In this document: piece after piece, positions 54,652 through 64,000 of the stretch
Layout of the letters: every line of letters starts with the position of its first letter
Numbering within the stretch: position 1 is the first letter of the stretch
Assembly (NCBI GenBank): GCA_002328485.1
Contig: DCUF01000082.1
Span: 21,982 to 85,981, forward strand
DNA: 64,000 bases
Source of the DNA: Deltaproteobacteria bacterium UBA2221
Lineage (GTDB): Bacteria > Desulfobacterota > Syntrophorhabdia > Syntrophorhabdales > WCHB1-27
Reading direction: 5' to 3'
Translations under genes and position numbers: made by a program
Notes under the pieces: model-generated
Told to the model about the DNA's origin: nothing
Databases searched by the model: none
Seen by the model: only the letters and a program-made list of their open reading frames with translations

Positions 54652-55191
54652 GCCCCATCCCCAAAAAGGGTAGCGTCCGTAGGGATACCGCCAGTAAGGG
54701 TAAGGGGTCCAGGGATCGTTCCAGGGGGTAGGGGCGTAAATCTGTTCCTCCCATAGACGCAAATCCTCTATGTGAAAAAAAGGGTATGTGTAAGGCATCT
54801 CGTCGATCTTGCCGTTTCGCAGCCCTTCAAATGTTCCTGCCAGAGTGACCGCTCGATTCGCCTTGTAGATGGCAGGATCGAGAAAGCCCTTTGATTTGGG
54901 ATAAAGGGCCATGAACCTTGAGGTATCCTTCGGTATCTCCTTCAAGTAACCGCCTGAATTCACCGGTGCATAGACCGCCTCAATGATCGACCCTTCCTGG
55001 GAAGCCCTGGTGTTGACTATGATACCTCCCAGCACGAAAAGGCTACCCTGGTAGCTTCCCGGGTTTTGTTCAAGCTTGGACACGGGGAGGTCGCGGATTC
55101 CCCGTTGGATAAGGTCCTTTCGAATGGCTGTCGTGCAGGCGGCCAAGAGAAGAGAAAGGAAGATGGCTGAGAACATTCGCAGGCCCTTCAT
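54634..55191 (-). CDS. slp: Slp-family outer membrane lipoprotein
   Basis: 185 residues. Signal with lipobox LLAAC (Cys19), then the Slp domain: PVSKLEQNPGSYQGSLFVLGG and VTLAGTFEGL. The C-terminal 30 residues are rich in Pro, Tyr and Trp (PWTPYPYWRYPYGRYPFWGWG), a probably disordered tail. Slp is induced in stationary phase and starvation in E. coli; its exact role is unclear. Confidence 0.85.
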   Translation of the reverse strand: MKGLRMFSAIFLSLLLAACTTAIRKDLIQRGIRDLPVSKLEQNPGSYQGSLFVLGGIIVNTRASQEGSIIEAVYAPVNSGGYLKEIPKDTSRFMALYPKSKGFLDPAIYKANRAVTLAGTFEGLRNGKIDEMPYTYPFFHIEDLRLWEEQIYAPTPWNDPWTPYPYWRYPYGRYPFWGWGSPWCR

Positions 55192-55334
55192 GTTTCAATA
55201 GTAACCACGAGTTCGGACCGTGGCAAGTCCGACAGGCACATGAAGACGGCCGTCAATGGATGTGTCGCTCGTTTTCCGAAAACCGTTTCAATCAAATGAT
55301 TCCTGGGAGCTCTGCTTCGGGAAAAGATAGCCGT

Positions 55335-55504
55335 GTGAATGAAGATGTCCTTAAAAGACAAAACAAAAGGCTGCTTCTTTATCATATCGTTTGCCCGGCA
55401 AAATACAGAAGGAAGGTGTTTAGCCAAGAGGTGGAGATGACCCTTAACAAGCATGTCTGGGCATAGAGGAAAGGTTCGAGATCAAATCTATTGGTGGCCC
55501 TTGA
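55335..55504 (+). pseudogene. IS200/IS605-type TnpA remnant
   Basis: The frame from 55335 reads LLLYHIVCPAKYRRKVF, the conserved N-terminal region of IS200 TnpA, then stops at TAG. A shifted frame from 55463 continues with IEERFEIKSIG, matching the next conserved TnpA block, and then also stops. The catalytic HUH and Tyr regions are missing. A frameshifted, truncated relic. Confidence 0.7.
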
Positions 55505-55590
55505 TAAGACAGGAAACAAGCCCCGTGTTGACTTGCCGGCCTCAACGGGATGGCATGCCATTCCGTTTGACGGAGCTACCGCTGTAGGAA

Positions 55591-55851
55591 AGGCCTGGTC
55601 TGCTGGTGGTCTATCTTAACCTTCCCATCTTCGATGGTTTCAGGGCGGAAGGGAAGGTAACCCAGGCCGAAAGGCTCCTTCACATGGCTGAAAAGGGCTT
55701 TGAATAGGGGGTAAAAACAAGGCTTGACGTCGACGATGCTCAGCTGAATCTGACCCAGGCCCGCGCCAATCTGGCGAAGGCGAGCAGAGACTATCTCATC
55801 GCCATGGTGACCATGGAATGGACCATCGGAACCCTGGCCCGAAGACAATGA
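55591..55851 (+). pseudogene. TolC-type outer membrane efflux protein remnant
   Basis: One frame reads VYLNLPIFDGFRAEGKV, then TQAERLLHMAEKGFE, an amber TAG, GVKTRLDVDDAQLNLTQARA and a short end LIAMVTMEWTIGTL. These are three conserved stretches of TolC-family proteins, but the coiled-coil segment normally between the first and second (about 60 residues) is missing and an in-frame stop interrupts the third. Upstream 1.3 kb of the gene is absent. Remnant next to the IS200 relic. Confidence 0.75.
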
Positions 55852-55923
55852 GGGCTAACCTTGACAGCCCAGCGGGTTTGATGCAAGCTGTTAAGGGAAG
55901 GAATTAATCCGTAAGGGGGGGTT

Positions 55924-56130
55924 ATGGCACACTATACGAAGGATATCCCGAGACCTGACTTCAAAGGAGAAACGAATACGGACTTCAAGGTGGACGTACA
56001 GGTCCAGTGCGTAAATGCAGCAACGTGCGAGGTGAAGGACTGCCCGCACGCGGCAGTCCATGTGGCGGAGGCGAGTTGCTCCGAACCATGTGCAAAGAAG
56101 ATAGCCGAGAAGTGCAAGGTCGTTGTCTAA
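55924..56130 (+). CDS. Small cysteine-rich protein, function unknown
   Basis: 68 residues with six cysteines (29, 35, 40, 52, 56, 64) in the C-terminal two thirds, and no signal peptide. The Cys spacing (x5, x4, x11, x3, x7) suggests a small metal-binding or iron-sulfur fold. Well placed ATG behind AAGGGGGGG. I do not recognise the family. Confidence 0.6.
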   Translation: MAHYTKDIPRPDFKGETNTDFKVDVQVQCVNAATCEVKDCPHAAVHVAEASCSEPCAKKIAEKCKVVV

Positions 56131-56165
56131 GGGGCCGAGCAAGGAAGGGGCGTACGGAACCGTCT

Positions 56166-56882
56166 TTATAACCTCATCCCGGGCCTTTTTCTGAGCCGAT
56201 CTTCCGGAACCGGGGCTTCACTTGGATAGATCGGGTTTGCCTCGGTCCACCAGCCTGGTCGCTCTCTGTCCGAAAACTCTATCTTTCTGAGGAATTTCGT
56301 CCCCTTGTAGCCCAAATCGTAAGGAGATATCAGGCGGAGCGGAGCGCCATGCTGATCCGTCAAAGCCTTGCCTTCGAGGGACAAGGCAAGCAGGCACTCT
56401 CGTTCGGGGTCGAGCAGGCGAGCGAGGGGGAGCGATTCAACATAGTGATCTAACCCACCTGGTCTGGATCGGGTCGTGCCGAGGGCGTGAAAGATCGCGT
56501 AGCGTGCCTCCGGTTTTGGTTTAGTCTTCTTCACAATTTCTGAAAATCGAAAACCTGACCACCGGAGATCTTTGACGGACCAACCCTCCACGCAATGAAA
56601 ATCGGATAGCTGGGTGACCTGTGGCAGGTCGAGAAGGTCGGTGTAGGACAAGGAAAGCGGTTCATTGACGAGCCCGTCGACTACCAGCCGGTAAGGCTCA
56701 GTCTTTCCTTTTTTTGACCAACGGATTAGCCCGGTCTTCGAGTCGAACATGAAATCCTGACGTTCCACGGTCCTCACCTGCAGAGAGCGAAGAAAAAATC
56801 CCCAAGCGCGCAGGGGGAGGGCAGATAGGAAACCGAAAACCAGGGAAGCCTTGAGGAACAATCGTCTTGTAACCTGGCCCAA
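56166..56882 (-). CDS. Tat-exported molybdopterin oxidoreductase (sulfite oxidase/MsrP-like)
   Basis: 238 residues. Tat signal TRRLFLKAS at 5-13, then an oxidoreductase molybdopterin domain with the Mo-ligand Cys97 in DFHCVEGWS and GAPLRLISPYDLGYK. The Oxidored_molyb fold of YedY/MsrP and SorA, without the C-terminal dimerisation domain of sulfite oxidases. Probably a periplasmic reductase of oxidised methionine or a sulfoxide. No YedZ/MsrQ partner is adjacent. Confidence 0.85.
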   Translation of the reverse strand: MGQVTRRLFLKASLVFGFLSALPLRAWGFFLRSLQVRTVERQDFMFDSKTGLIRWSKKGKTEPYRLVVDGLVNEPLSLSYTDLLDLPQVTQLSDFHCVEGWSVKDLRWSGFRFSEIVKKTKPKPEARYAIFHALGTTRSRPGGLDHYVESLPLARLLDPERECLLALSLEGKALTDQHGAPLRLISPYDLGYKGTKFLRKIEFSDRERPGWWTEANPIYPSEAPVPEDRLRKRPGMRL

Positions 56883-56982
56883 TTGGTACTCCTTTTCGGT
56901 GAAACGTTGAGCGCTTACGGTCCCGCCATGTTAACCTGCGAAACGCCGTAGGAACCCCGAACCCGTTTCCGATCAACGTCCC

Positions 56983-57186
56983 TTACTGGACAACCGTGTA
57001 GCCCGCCTTCTGAACGGCTGTCTCGATGTCCTCCTTTTTTAGCTGGGATTCATCGAAGACCACATGTGCGCTTCCCACAGCTACTTCACTTTTTGATACC
57101 CCGCCCAATCCTTCAACGGCTTTCTTCACCCGCATGATACAATGCTGGCAACTCATCCCCTCAATCTTCAACGTAATCTCTGCCAT
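56983..57186 (-). CDS. Heavy-metal-associated (HMA) domain protein, copper chaperone-like
   Basis: 67 residues, a single HMA ferredoxin-like domain with metal motif GMSCQHC (Cys13, Cys16) and the GYTVVQ end. Carries Cu(I) or a similar ion to a P-type ATPase or binds metal in the cytoplasm. The start is ATG 57186 behind GGAGGTTCTTC. No copper ATPase gene is adjacent. Confidence 0.88.
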   Translation of the reverse strand: MAEITLKIEGMSCQHCIMRVKKAVEGLGGVSKSEVAVGSAHVVFDESQLKKEDIETAVQKAGYTVVQ

Positions 57187-57373
57187 GAAGAACCTCCTTC
57201 TAGTGTGGACAAATATAAGCCCTGACGGAACGCCGGGCAAGTGATAAAGAGACAAGCAACCGCACACTCGTCGGGTCCTCCCTGCGCGATTTTGCTGCTT
57301 GAGCCCCCTATGATCTGAGGGCGGGCAATGTCCGCAAAGGCCTTAGAATAGGGGCTTTTCAGACCTTGATTGC

Positions 57374-57402
57374 TTGACAAACATATGAGATATTATTATT
57401 AC
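57374..57402 (+). promoter_or_regulatory. Promoter of the hrcA-grpE-dnaJ operon
   Basis: TTGACA (57374-57379), 17-nt spacer, TATTAC (57397-57402), giving a leader of about ten bases to the hrcA ATG. I see no CIRCE repeat (TTAGCACTC and its complement) upstream. Confidence 0.5.
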
Positions 57403-57418
57403 TTTTACGCAAGGAAGC

Positions 57419-58456
57419 ATGAAAGTGGAGACCTTAACAGAAAGGGAAAATAGAGTACTTGAACTCATCATGACCCACTATATTGGTTCGGCTGAACCGG
57501 TGGGTTCCCGAACACTGTCGAAGGCCATGAATAACCGGTGGAGTTCCGCGACCATCAGAAACATAATGTCAGACTTGGAGGAGCAAGGTTTTCTCTATAA
57601 ACCCCACGTAGTGGCAGGGAGAGTCCCCACCGGAAAGGCATTTCGGTACTATGTCAACAGCCTGCTCGTCACTCGGCCGCCCGGACGACGGGAGCTGGAG
57701 ATGCTCCAGGCCATGAGTAATCAGCATTTTGCCCACGTTGAAGATATCATGGCTGACACCTCGCGGCTGTTGGCCAATCTTTGCCGGTATACGAGCATCG
57801 TCGTGGAACCAAAGATCAACACCATGACGTTCAAAGAGATAGAGTTTGTCAAGATGTCAAAGTCCACGGTGCTCATCGTTTTCGTGACATCTTCCGGCAT
57901 GGTCCACACGAGACTTGTAAACTCCGGGGATGAATTGGATGCCGATCTTCTCATGGCGATGAAGGTCTACATGAATGAGAGATGCGAGGGGGTGCCCTTT
58001 TACCGCCTAAAAAACCAGATATTCGAGGATATGAGAAAGGACCGAGAGACCTTCAACTCTCTTCTCTCAAAGGTCGTAGGTGTCGTTCAAGATATCATAG
58101 AGAAAGAAGACGAGCGGCAGGTCTACATCGACGGTACGTCAAAAATGATCGGCGTTCCCGAGTTGTCTGATATCAAGCGGCTGAGGGAGCTCTTCCAGGC
58201 CTTCGAAAGGAAGGAGAAGCTCCTGAGACTTCTCGATAAGAGTCTTGAGGACGAAGGCATCCGCATCATTATCGGGAACGAGAGTGACATCCACGAAATG
58301 CGCGACATGAGCATCATCACCTCGACCTACAGGATTGATGCTGAAACGACCGGTATTCTGGGTATAATCGGACCAATCAGAATGAACTACTCCCGTGTTA
58401 TACCAATAGTCAATTACACTGCCAGGACGATCACCAGTCTCCTTAATATGGCTTAA
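57419..58456 (+). CDS. hrcA: Heat-inducible transcription repressor HrcA
   Basis: 345 residues with an N-terminal winged helix (EPVGSRTLSKAMNNRWSSATIRN) and the HrcA core ending GIIGPIRMNYSRVIPIVNY. It represses groE/dnaK operons at CIRCE elements and is kept active by GroEL. Start ATG behind AAGGAAG. Confidence 0.95.
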   Translation: MKVETLTERENRVLELIMTHYIGSAEPVGSRTLSKAMNNRWSSATIRNIMSDLEEQGFLYKPHVVAGRVPTGKAFRYYVNSLLVTRPPGRRELEMLQAMSNQHFAHVEDIMADTSRLLANLCRYTSIVVEPKINTMTFKEIEFVKMSKSTVLIVFVTSSGMVHTRLVNSGDELDADLLMAMKVYMNERCEGVPFYRLKNQIFEDMRKDRETFNSLLSKVVGVVQDIIEKEDERQVYIDGTSKMIGVPELSDIKRLRELFQAFERKEKLLRLLDKSLEDEGIRIIIGNESDIHEMRDMSIITSTYRIDAETTGILGIIGPIRMNYSRVIPIVNYTARTITSLLNMA

Positions 58457-58471
58457 AATAGGGGTTGTGCG

Positions 58472-59101
58472 ATGAGTGAGAGGGAGAAAGAGAAGAAGAA
58501 CAAGACTGCCGCAAGTCCGGACGACAGAGAAGGCATGGAACAGGTAGAACGTGATGAGGCCACGGGAACGGATCGTGGTGTGGGTCCCGAGGAACACAGG
58601 AAGAAGAAAAGCAAAGAAGAGCTGATCCATGAACAGGAAAAAGCGATCGCGGAGCGAGAGAAAGAGATCGGCGAGTTGAAGGACCGTCTTCTTTATCAAC
58701 AGGCGGAATTTGAAAATTTCAAGAAACTGAAGGCAAAGGAAAAACAAGAGGCGCTCCGTTTCGGGAACGAAACCATGGTAAAGGAAATACTTCCGGTAAT
58801 CGATAATCTGGAAAGGGCTATTGACCACGCATCCAAGACGGGCGAAGCAAAGGCCATCGTTGAAGGCGTGGAGCTGACCCTCAGCGGGTTGTTGAAGGTT
58901 CTCGAGAGGTTTGGGGTACAGCGTGTGGAAGCCCAGGGCAAAAAGTTTGATCCCAATCTCCATGAAGCTGTATACGAAGAGGAGCGGAAAGACGTAGCGC
59001 CCGGAACGGTAGTGGGAGAGCTCCAGAGGGGCTACATCATGGACGGAAGGCTTCTCAGACCAGCCATGGTTTCAGTTGCGAAAAAGCCGCAAACGGAGTA
59101 G
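58472..59101 (+). CDS. grpE: Nucleotide exchange factor GrpE
   Basis: 209 residues: charged N-terminal extension (about 1-50), long coiled coil around ENFKKLKAKEKQEALRF, and the C-terminal beta domain with LHEAVYEEE and GELQRGYIMDGRLLRPAMV. Exchange factor for DnaK. Confidence 0.95.
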   Translation: MSEREKEKKNKTAASPDDREGMEQVERDEATGTDRGVGPEEHRKKKSKEELIHEQEKAIAEREKEIGELKDRLLYQQAEFENFKKLKAKEKQEALRFGNETMVKEILPVIDNLERAIDHASKTGEAKAIVEGVELTLSGLLKVLERFGVQRVEAQGKKFDPNLHEAVYEEERKDVAPGTVVGELQRGYIMDGRLLRPAMVSVAKKPQTE

Positions 59102-59116
59102 ATTTAGTGAATTATT

Positions 59117-60214
59117 ATGGGCAAAGACTATTATCAAATACTCGGTGTCGCAAGGAATGCAACAGACGAGGAACTCAAGAAGGTTTACCGTAAACTGGCT
59201 CTAAGTTACCATCCTGATCGCAACCACGGCAACAAAGAAGCAGAAGAGAAGTTCAAGGAAATCAACGAAGCATACTCAGTTCTCGGCGATTCCGAAAAAC
59301 GTGCTCGATATGACAGGTATGGAACTGCGGACGGCGGTATGTTCGATTTCGGCTTCAACAGAAACTTTGAGGATATCTTCGGTGATTTCTTTGGAGACAT
59401 TTTCTCGGGAGGAACCGGAAGCAGAAGAGGACGTAAGGGAGAAGATCTACGCTACAATCTGGAGATGGAATTCGAAGAAGCGGTCTTCGGTGTCGAGAAG
59501 GAGATAGAGATTCCCAAGGAGGAGCGCTGCCCCAAATGTGGCGGCACGAGAATAGAACCAGGATTTCAGCCGGTTCCGTGTCCTCAGTGCAACGGGAGAG
59601 GGCAGGTCCGGTATACACAAGGTTTTTTTACCATCAATCGAAGTTGTGAAAGCTGCAACGGCGAAGGTTACATTGTCAAAGATCCGTGCAAGAATTGCAA
59701 GGGAAGAGGTTACATCCGCACGAAGAAAAAGATAAAGCTCACTGTGCCACCCGGTGTTGACTCGGGTTCAAGGCTGAAGGTGAGAGGTGAAGGTGCACAG
59801 GGTCCACACGATACGGTGCCCGGAGACCTCTTTGTTGTACTGAAGGTCAAGGACCACCCTATCTTTGACCGAGAGGGTGACAACATCTTTGTTCATGCCG
59901 ACATCAGCTTTCCAACGCTCTGTTTGGGCGGACAAATCAAGGTTCCTACCCTCGACGGGGAGGCTACGATAGAGGTCGCTCCAGGCACGCGTCCCGAAAA
60001 ACTGTACCGGATAAAGGGTCGGGGGGTGCCGAAGGTGAACGGTTACGGACGGGGCGATCAATTCGTGCATCTTCATGTATACGTTCCAACCGATCTATCG
60101 GACAAGCAGAGACAGCTTCTTGAGGAACTCTCCAAGGTGCTGAACAATGGAGAAGGTGCCGCGCGGAAGGGATTCAAAGAGAAGGTGCGCGATTTTTTTG
60201 AGTGGAAAGAGTAG
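59117..60214 (+). CDS. dnaJ: Chaperone protein DnaJ
   Basis: 365 residues: J domain with HPD at 32-34, Gly/Phe-rich stretch near 75-100, cysteine-rich zinc domain with four CxxCxGx repeats ([32 protein letters not shown]) and the substrate domain. Type I J protein. The first zinc repeat ends in Arg instead of the usual Gly. dnaK does not lie between grpE and dnaJ as is common. Confidence 0.95.
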   Translation: MGKDYYQILGVARNATDEELKKVYRKLALSYHPDRNHGNKEAEEKFKEINEAYSVLGDSEKRARYDRYGTADGGMFDFGFNRNFEDIFGDFFGDIFSGGTGSRRGRKGEDLRYNLEMEFEEAVFGVEKEIEIPKEERCPKCGGTRIEPGFQPVPCPQCNGRGQVRYTQGFFTINRSCESCNGEGYIVKDPCKNCKGRGYIRTKKKIKLTVPPGVDSGSRLKVRGEGAQGPHDTVPGDLFVVLKVKDHPIFDREGDNIFVHADISFPTLCLGGQIKVPTLDGEATIEVAPGTRPEKLYRIKGRGVPKVNGYGRGDQFVHLHVYVPTDLSDKQRQLLEELSKVLNNGEGAARKGFKEKVRDFFEWKE

Positions 60215-60224
60215 TTTCCCTCTC

Positions 60225-60240
60225 CCCCGCGGCGGGGTTT
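60225..60240 (+). terminator. Weak terminator-like hairpin after dnaJ
   Basis: CCCCGCGGCGGGG at 60225-60237 folds into a 5-bp stem with a three-base loop and is followed by TTT. It lies between the convergent dnaJ and coaX. Confidence 0.35.
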
Positions 60241-60268
60241 GAGGACGACTGCTAGGCCCTTGCCGGGT

Positions 60269-61051
60269 CTATCTAAACCTATGAAAATCCTTGTTCTTTT
60301 CGTAAAGTATTTTGAGTCCCTTCAGGGTTAAGAATTCGTCTACCTCGTCGATGGTCTCCGAGTCCTTATAGATCAGCCCTGCAAGTCCTCCGGTTGCAAT
60401 CACGTAGGGGTTGGTCTTGACCTTATCCTTCATGCGCTTTACGATACCATCCACCAGGCTGATATAGCCGTAAATAATCCCGGCCTGCATGGCGCCCACG
60501 GTATTTCTTCCGATTATTTCCTTTGGTTTGATCAACTCCACACGCGGTAGTTTTGATGCCCTCTCCCACAGTGCTTCCAGGGAAATCATTATTCCCGGCG
60601 CGATGGCGCCGCCGACATATTCCCCTTTTGGGGTGATATAATCAAAGGTGGTCGCAGTGCCGAAGTCTACAACGATATGAGCGGTCTTCTTCGTCTCATA
60701 GGCTGCGACCGCATTGACGATTCTATCTGCCCCCACCTCCTGAGGATTCTCATACATAATGGACATGCCCGTCTTGATGCCGGGCTCGACGATAATCGGC
60801 TTCACACCCACATATTTGCAGCAGAGGGATTCAAAAGAGAAGAGGAGAGGAGGAACAACGCATGATATGATGGCACACTCGATCTCGTCCAGAAGAATCT
60901 TTTCGAAGCGTAACAGACTGCTGAGCAGAATGGCATACTCTTCCACGGTTTTGTTCAGAACCGTGGACAGACGCCAATGGTTGACGAGCTCATCGCCCTT
61001 GTAGACCCCAAAAACTATGTTTGTATTCCCAATATCGATTACGAGCAGCAT
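60269..61051 (-). CDS. coaX: Type III pantothenate kinase
   Basis: 260 residues, ASKHA fold: [24 protein letters not shown] and [11 protein letters not shown] are the CoaX phosphate-binding and Asp motifs. First step of coenzyme A synthesis. Follows birA by two bases, a common pair. Confidence 0.95.
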   Translation of the reverse strand: MLLVIDIGNTNIVFGVYKGDELVNHWRLSTVLNKTVEEYAILLSSLLRFEKILLDEIECAIISCVVPPLLFSFESLCCKYVGVKPIIVEPGIKTGMSIMYENPQEVGADRIVNAVAAYETKKTAHIVVDFGTATTFDYITPKGEYVGGAIAPGIMISLEALWERASKLPRVELIKPKEIIGRNTVGAMQAGIIYGYISLVDGIVKRMKDKVKTNPYVIATGGLAGLIYKDSETIDEVDEFLTLKGLKILYEKNKDFHRFR

Positions 61052-61053
61052 GG

Positions 61054-62016
61054 CTACACTGATACATCTCCTGCGATGATTTTTGTTATCCCCCCGTCGA
61101 TAGCGAGCAGCAAGCCCCCATCATGGTCGACGCCTTCTGATACGCCTCGATAGGTCCGATCTATCTGAACAACCTCCAGGGTCTTGCCCTTTATCCCCGC
61201 TCGATTCTCCCATATCCTACAGATCTGTTCCGTTCCCTCATCACATACTAACCTGTAATACTTCTCCATGTTGGTCAATAGCATGCCACAGACGCGAGCC
61301 CTTTCAAAGGCTTTTTTCGTCTCCATCAAGAGAGAGGTGGCTGTGGAGCGGATCTCGTCAGCCAGCTCGATCTTTTTCATATTGACGTTGAACCCTATCC
61401 CTATCACGACGAATTGGACGGCATCAGCCTCCACCGACAATTCGGTAAGGGTCCCGCATATCTTTCTCCCCTTTACCAATACGTCGTTGGGCCACTTAAG
61501 CTGCGGTTGGATGCCGAGGGCTTCGAGGGTATCGAAGACCGCAAGAGACGACATGAAGGTGAGCGGATAGATCCGAGATGGATGGAGCTGCGGCCGGAGG
61601 ATAATTGAGACGTAAAGATTCTTGGCGTAGGGCGAGAACCAAAGGCGTTTCAGCCGCCCTCTTCCAGCCCGTTGTGTCTCCGTCACCACTACCGTACCAT
61701 CGGCGGCATTCTTCAGGGCCAAGCCGTAAGCGAGGGAGTTGGTTGACTCAACTGCGTCTCGATACACCGCATCTCTGCCCACAAAGGATGTCTCTAGATG
61801 CGGCTCTATCTCCCAGGGAAAGAGCCGGTCAGGGATGGCCCTCAGGTGATATCCCCTGCCTTTCACCTTGTCGATCTTGTACCCAAGCCCTTCCAATTGC
61901 TTGATATATTTCCATATGGCCGTCCTGGAGATCTTCATTTGGTCGGCCATGTAGTCGCCCGATACGTATTCCCCCCCTTTTTTTAGAAAAGTCAGTATTT
62001 CTCCAATCCTATTCAT
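61054..62016 (-). CDS. birA: Biotin--protein ligase and biotin operon repressor
   Basis: 320 residues: N-terminal winged helix ([19 protein letters not shown]), central ligase with the biotinyl-AMP loop GRGRLKRLW and the KWPNDVLV motif, and a C-terminal SH3-like domain. It biotinylates carboxylases and represses biotin genes. Overlaps fusA by eight bases. Confidence 0.95.
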   Translation of the reverse strand: MNRIGEILTFLKKGGEYVSGDYMADQMKISRTAIWKYIKQLEGLGYKIDKVKGRGYHLRAIPDRLFPWEIEPHLETSFVGRDAVYRDAVESTNSLAYGLALKNAADGTVVVTETQRAGRGRLKRLWFSPYAKNLYVSIILRPQLHPSRIYPLTFMSSLAVFDTLEALGIQPQLKWPNDVLVKGRKICGTLTELSVEADAVQFVVIGIGFNVNMKKIELADEIRSTATSLLMETKKAFERARVCGMLLTNMEKYYRLVCDEGTEQICRIWENRAGIKGKTLEVVQIDRTYRGVSEGVDHDGGLLLAIDGGITKIIAGDVSV

Positions 62017-64000
62017 TTTCTATCCTGTCGTAGTGGGAGAAATACATGGAAAATGCCGCTCTTCCCTGGGAAAGGGACCTGAGGTCGGTCGAGTAACCGA
62101 ACATGCGGGTGAGGGGGGCGTTGGCTTTGACCGTTGTGGCTGTGTCCTCCGAAACCACATTGGTAATTTGGCACTTTCTGGCATGGAGATCCGCTATTAT
62201 TTCGCCAAGGAATTCGTTGGGGGTGGTGACTGTGAGCGACATGATCGGCACTAGAAGGGCAGGCCCTGCTTCCACACAGGCCTTTTTGAAGCCATCGTGG
62301 GACGCCATTTTCAAGGTAAGTCTTGCAAAATCAGGATTGTTGAAGGACGCCGAAAGGATAGAGACCCGGATATCGGTGATGGGAAACCCCTTTATGGTAC
62401 CGATCTGAGATGCCTCGTGTATCCCCTCCTCAATGGGTTGCATGTGCGAAAAATCGGGCTGCTGTTTCAGCATCTCAGGTAGAATAACGGTACCTTCCCC
62501 TCTAGTATTGGGTGAAACGACAAGAGAGACCGAACCCTTGTAGAGAACCCCATTGATGATTTTCTCAAAGTGTTGCTCTACCGATGCGCTGTGCTCGATG
62601 GTCTCCTTGTACACGACCTGTGGTTTTCCTACAAGAACGTCGACACCGAACTCCTCCCTGAGTCTCCTCATGATGACGTCCAGGTGGAGCTCGCCCATCC
62701 CGGACACGACAGTCTGGTAGGCATGCTCGTCTGTTTGCACGATGAACGTGGGATCTTCTTCGGAGATACGCTGGAGGGAGAGGAGCATCTTATCCTGATC
62801 CACGTTCCTCTTCGGCTCAACGGCGATGGAGATGACGGGCTGGTACAGTCCGATAGGTTCCAACAGGATGGGTCTGTTTCTGGTCAGCGTATGACCTGTA
62901 GACGTTTCTTTCAGCCCCACCATACCCACAATGGAGCCAACGAGCGCCTCCTCCACCCTTTCCTTATGATTAGCGTGTATTTTGTATATCCTCGAGATCT
63001 TTTCTTTCTTGCCCAAATTGACATTATAGACATCGTCACCGACGGATATCTTTCCCGAATAAACCCTTACATAAACCAGCTTTCTGCCTTCTTCCATGAG
63101 GACTTTAAAGGCAAGAGCCGTGAAATCCTCGCCGGCCCGCGGTTCCCGGTAATCAACCTCTCCAGTCCCCGGGTCGTGGCCTTCCACAGGTGGTACGTCA
63201 AGGGGGGAAGGTAGGTACCGAACGATCGCGTCAAGCAGAGGTTGTATTCCCTTGTTGCGCAGGGCGCTGCCACACAGGACGGGAACGAATTTCCTCGCAA
63301 CGCTGCCCTTTCGAATCGTCTCGATGATCAACCCTTCTTCGATCCGTTCATCTTCGAGGTACAATTCCATGAAACGGTCATCGATGAGCGACAACCTCTC
63401 CAAGAGCCTCTCCCGGAGGACCGCCGCCTTTTCCTCAACCTCTTTCGGGATGCCCACCTCGTGGAACGTTGCCCCTAATGTCTCTTCGTCCCAGACAATA
63501 CCCTTCATGGCAATGAGATCCACGATACCGTAGAACCCATCCTCATGCCCGAGCGGCATCTGCAGGGCTAAAGGATCGCATCCTAACTTGTCCCGCATCA
63601 TCTCCAGGACGCGATAAAAATCGGAGCCGATTCTATCCATCTTGTTAATGAACGCGATCCGAGGAACATTATATTTGTCGGCCTGCCTCCACACGGTCTC
63701 GGACTGGGGCTCCACACCCTCGACTGCAGAGAAGACTGCTATCATGCCGTCCAATACCCTCAGGGAGCGTTCCACTTCTATGGTGAAGTCCACATGCCCA
63801 GGGGTGTCGATGATCTGGATCTCGTGGTCCTCCCAGAAACAGGTGGTAGCCGCCGAGGTTATGGTAATCCCCCGCTCTTGTTCCTGACGGAGATAGTCCA
63901 TGACGGCGGTGCCTTCATGGACCTCTCCCATTTTGTAGGTTTTGCCTGAGTAATAGAGGATGCGCTCCGTCACGGTGGTCTTGCCCGCGTCGATATGGGC
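62009..64000 (-). CDS. fusA: Elongation factor G (N terminus cut by window edge)
   Basis: 664 residues visible; the frame is open at base 64000, where the first codons read AHIDAGKTT, the G1 motif. [23 protein letters not shown] and NKMD follow, then domains II to V through to the stop. Only the first few residues are missing. Catalyses ribosome translocation. It is not linked to rpsL/rpsG or tuf within the window, so it may be a second EF-G paralog. Confidence 0.95.
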   Translation of the reverse strand, partial: AHIDAGKTTVTERILYYSGKTYKMGEVHEGTAVMDYLRQEQERGITITSAATTCFWEDHEIQIIDTPGHVDFTIEVERSLRVLDGMIAVFSAVEGVEPQSETVWRQADKYNVPRIAFINKMDRIGSDFYRVLEMMRDKLGCDPLALQMPLGHEDGFYGIVDLIAMKGIVWDEETLGATFHEVGIPKEVEEKAAVLRERLLERLSLIDDRFMELYLEDERIEEGLIIETIRKGSVARKFVPVLCGSALRNKGIQPLLDAIVRYLPSPLDVPPVEGHDPGTGEVDYREPRAGEDFTALAFKVLMEEGRKLVYVRVYSGKISVGDDVYNVNLGKKEKISRIYKIHANHKERVEEALVGSIVGMVGLKETSTGHTLTRNRPILLEPIGLYQPVISIAVEPKRNVDQDKMLLSLQRISEEDPTFIVQTDEHAYQTVVSGMGELHLDVIMRRLREEFGVDVLVGKPQVVYKETIEHSASVEQHFEKIINGVLYKGSVSLVVSPNTRGEGTVILPEMLKQQPDFSHMQPIEEGIHEASQIGTIKGFPITDIRVSILSASFNNPDFARLTLKMASHDGFKKACVEAGPALLVPIMSLTVTTPNEFLGEIIADLHARKCQITNVVSEDTATTVKANAPLTRMFGYSTDLRSLSQGRAAFSMYFSHYDRIENE

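Noticed and set aside
1..64000. CRISPR arrays, restriction-modification, prophage or toxin-antitoxin systems
   Set aside because: No direct-repeat arrays and no genes of these kinds were seen on either strand.

Overview
This window looks like chromosome from an anaerobic Gram-negative bacterium of the deltaproteobacterial or Syntrophorhabdus/Syntrophus type. The grounds are a benzoyl-CoA ring-degradation module (BamA-type ring hydrolase, matching dehydrogenase, dienoyl-CoA hydratase), LptE and Slp outer-membrane lipoproteins, a tetraheme c3-type cytochrome with a system II cytochrome c maturation pair, and a selenoprotein. The genus is inference; no 16S rRNA is present.

Layout. 1-4.9 kb: end of a thiamine-diphosphate enzyme, an inositol-phosphatase-like gene, a V4R-domain protein followed by a histidine kinase, a metallo-beta-lactamase-fold hydrolase and an O6-alkylguanine transferase. 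4.9-24.5 kb: surface-glycan locus headed by an RfaH-type NusG paralog. A 540-bp leader carries an ops-like GGCGGTAGCAT element. It is followed by genes for a diacetamido-uronic acid (WbpB/D/E/I type) and for a 4-amino-4,6-dideoxy sugar (LegB/LegC with an acetyltransferase and a nucleotidyltransferase). The rest are a flippase, an AsnB-type amidotransferase, five glycosyltransferases and an initiating phosphoglycosyl transferase. 24.5-27.6 kb: an FAD oxidoreductase, a DsbC/DsbG-like protein whose first active-site cysteine is an in-frame UGA with a SECIS-like hairpin, rpsT and a small unknown gene.

27.7-35.2 kb (minus strand): a tightly packed run read right to left, xerC, hslV, hslU, argB, argD, argF, argG, lptE. 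35.4 kb: tRNA-His. 35.5-39.7 kb (minus): a DUF89 phosphatase, a DUF35/thiolase pair, mltG and ruvX. 40.2-45.6 kb (plus): the aromatic-ring module behind a near-consensus promoter, an SDR, had, oah/bamA, a strong terminator, then dch and an M24 peptidase. 45.7-50.7 kb: radA, an Rrf2 regulator, a fusion of a YkuD L,D-transpeptidase-fold domain with a Mur ligase, and a histone-deacetylase-like amidohydrolase.

50.7-57.2 kb is mixed: an HU/IHF protein, CcsA and ResB with the cytochrome, a MetE/UROD-like protein, Slp, debris of an IS200 transposase and a TolC-type efflux gene, a small Cys-rich protein, a Tat-exported molybdopterin oxidoreductase and a metal-binding HMA protein. 57.4-60.2 kb: hrcA-grpE-dnaJ without dnaK. 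60.3-64 kb (minus): the fusA (truncated by the window edge), birA, coaX operon.

The most interesting items are the selenoprotein, the YkuD-Mur ligase fusion (possibly a one-polypeptide muropeptide recycling enzyme), and the RfaH-like factor with an apparent ops site. Many genes start with GTG or TTG. Two apparent start sites lack a canonical start codon at the position dictated by the Shine-Dalgarno sequence.
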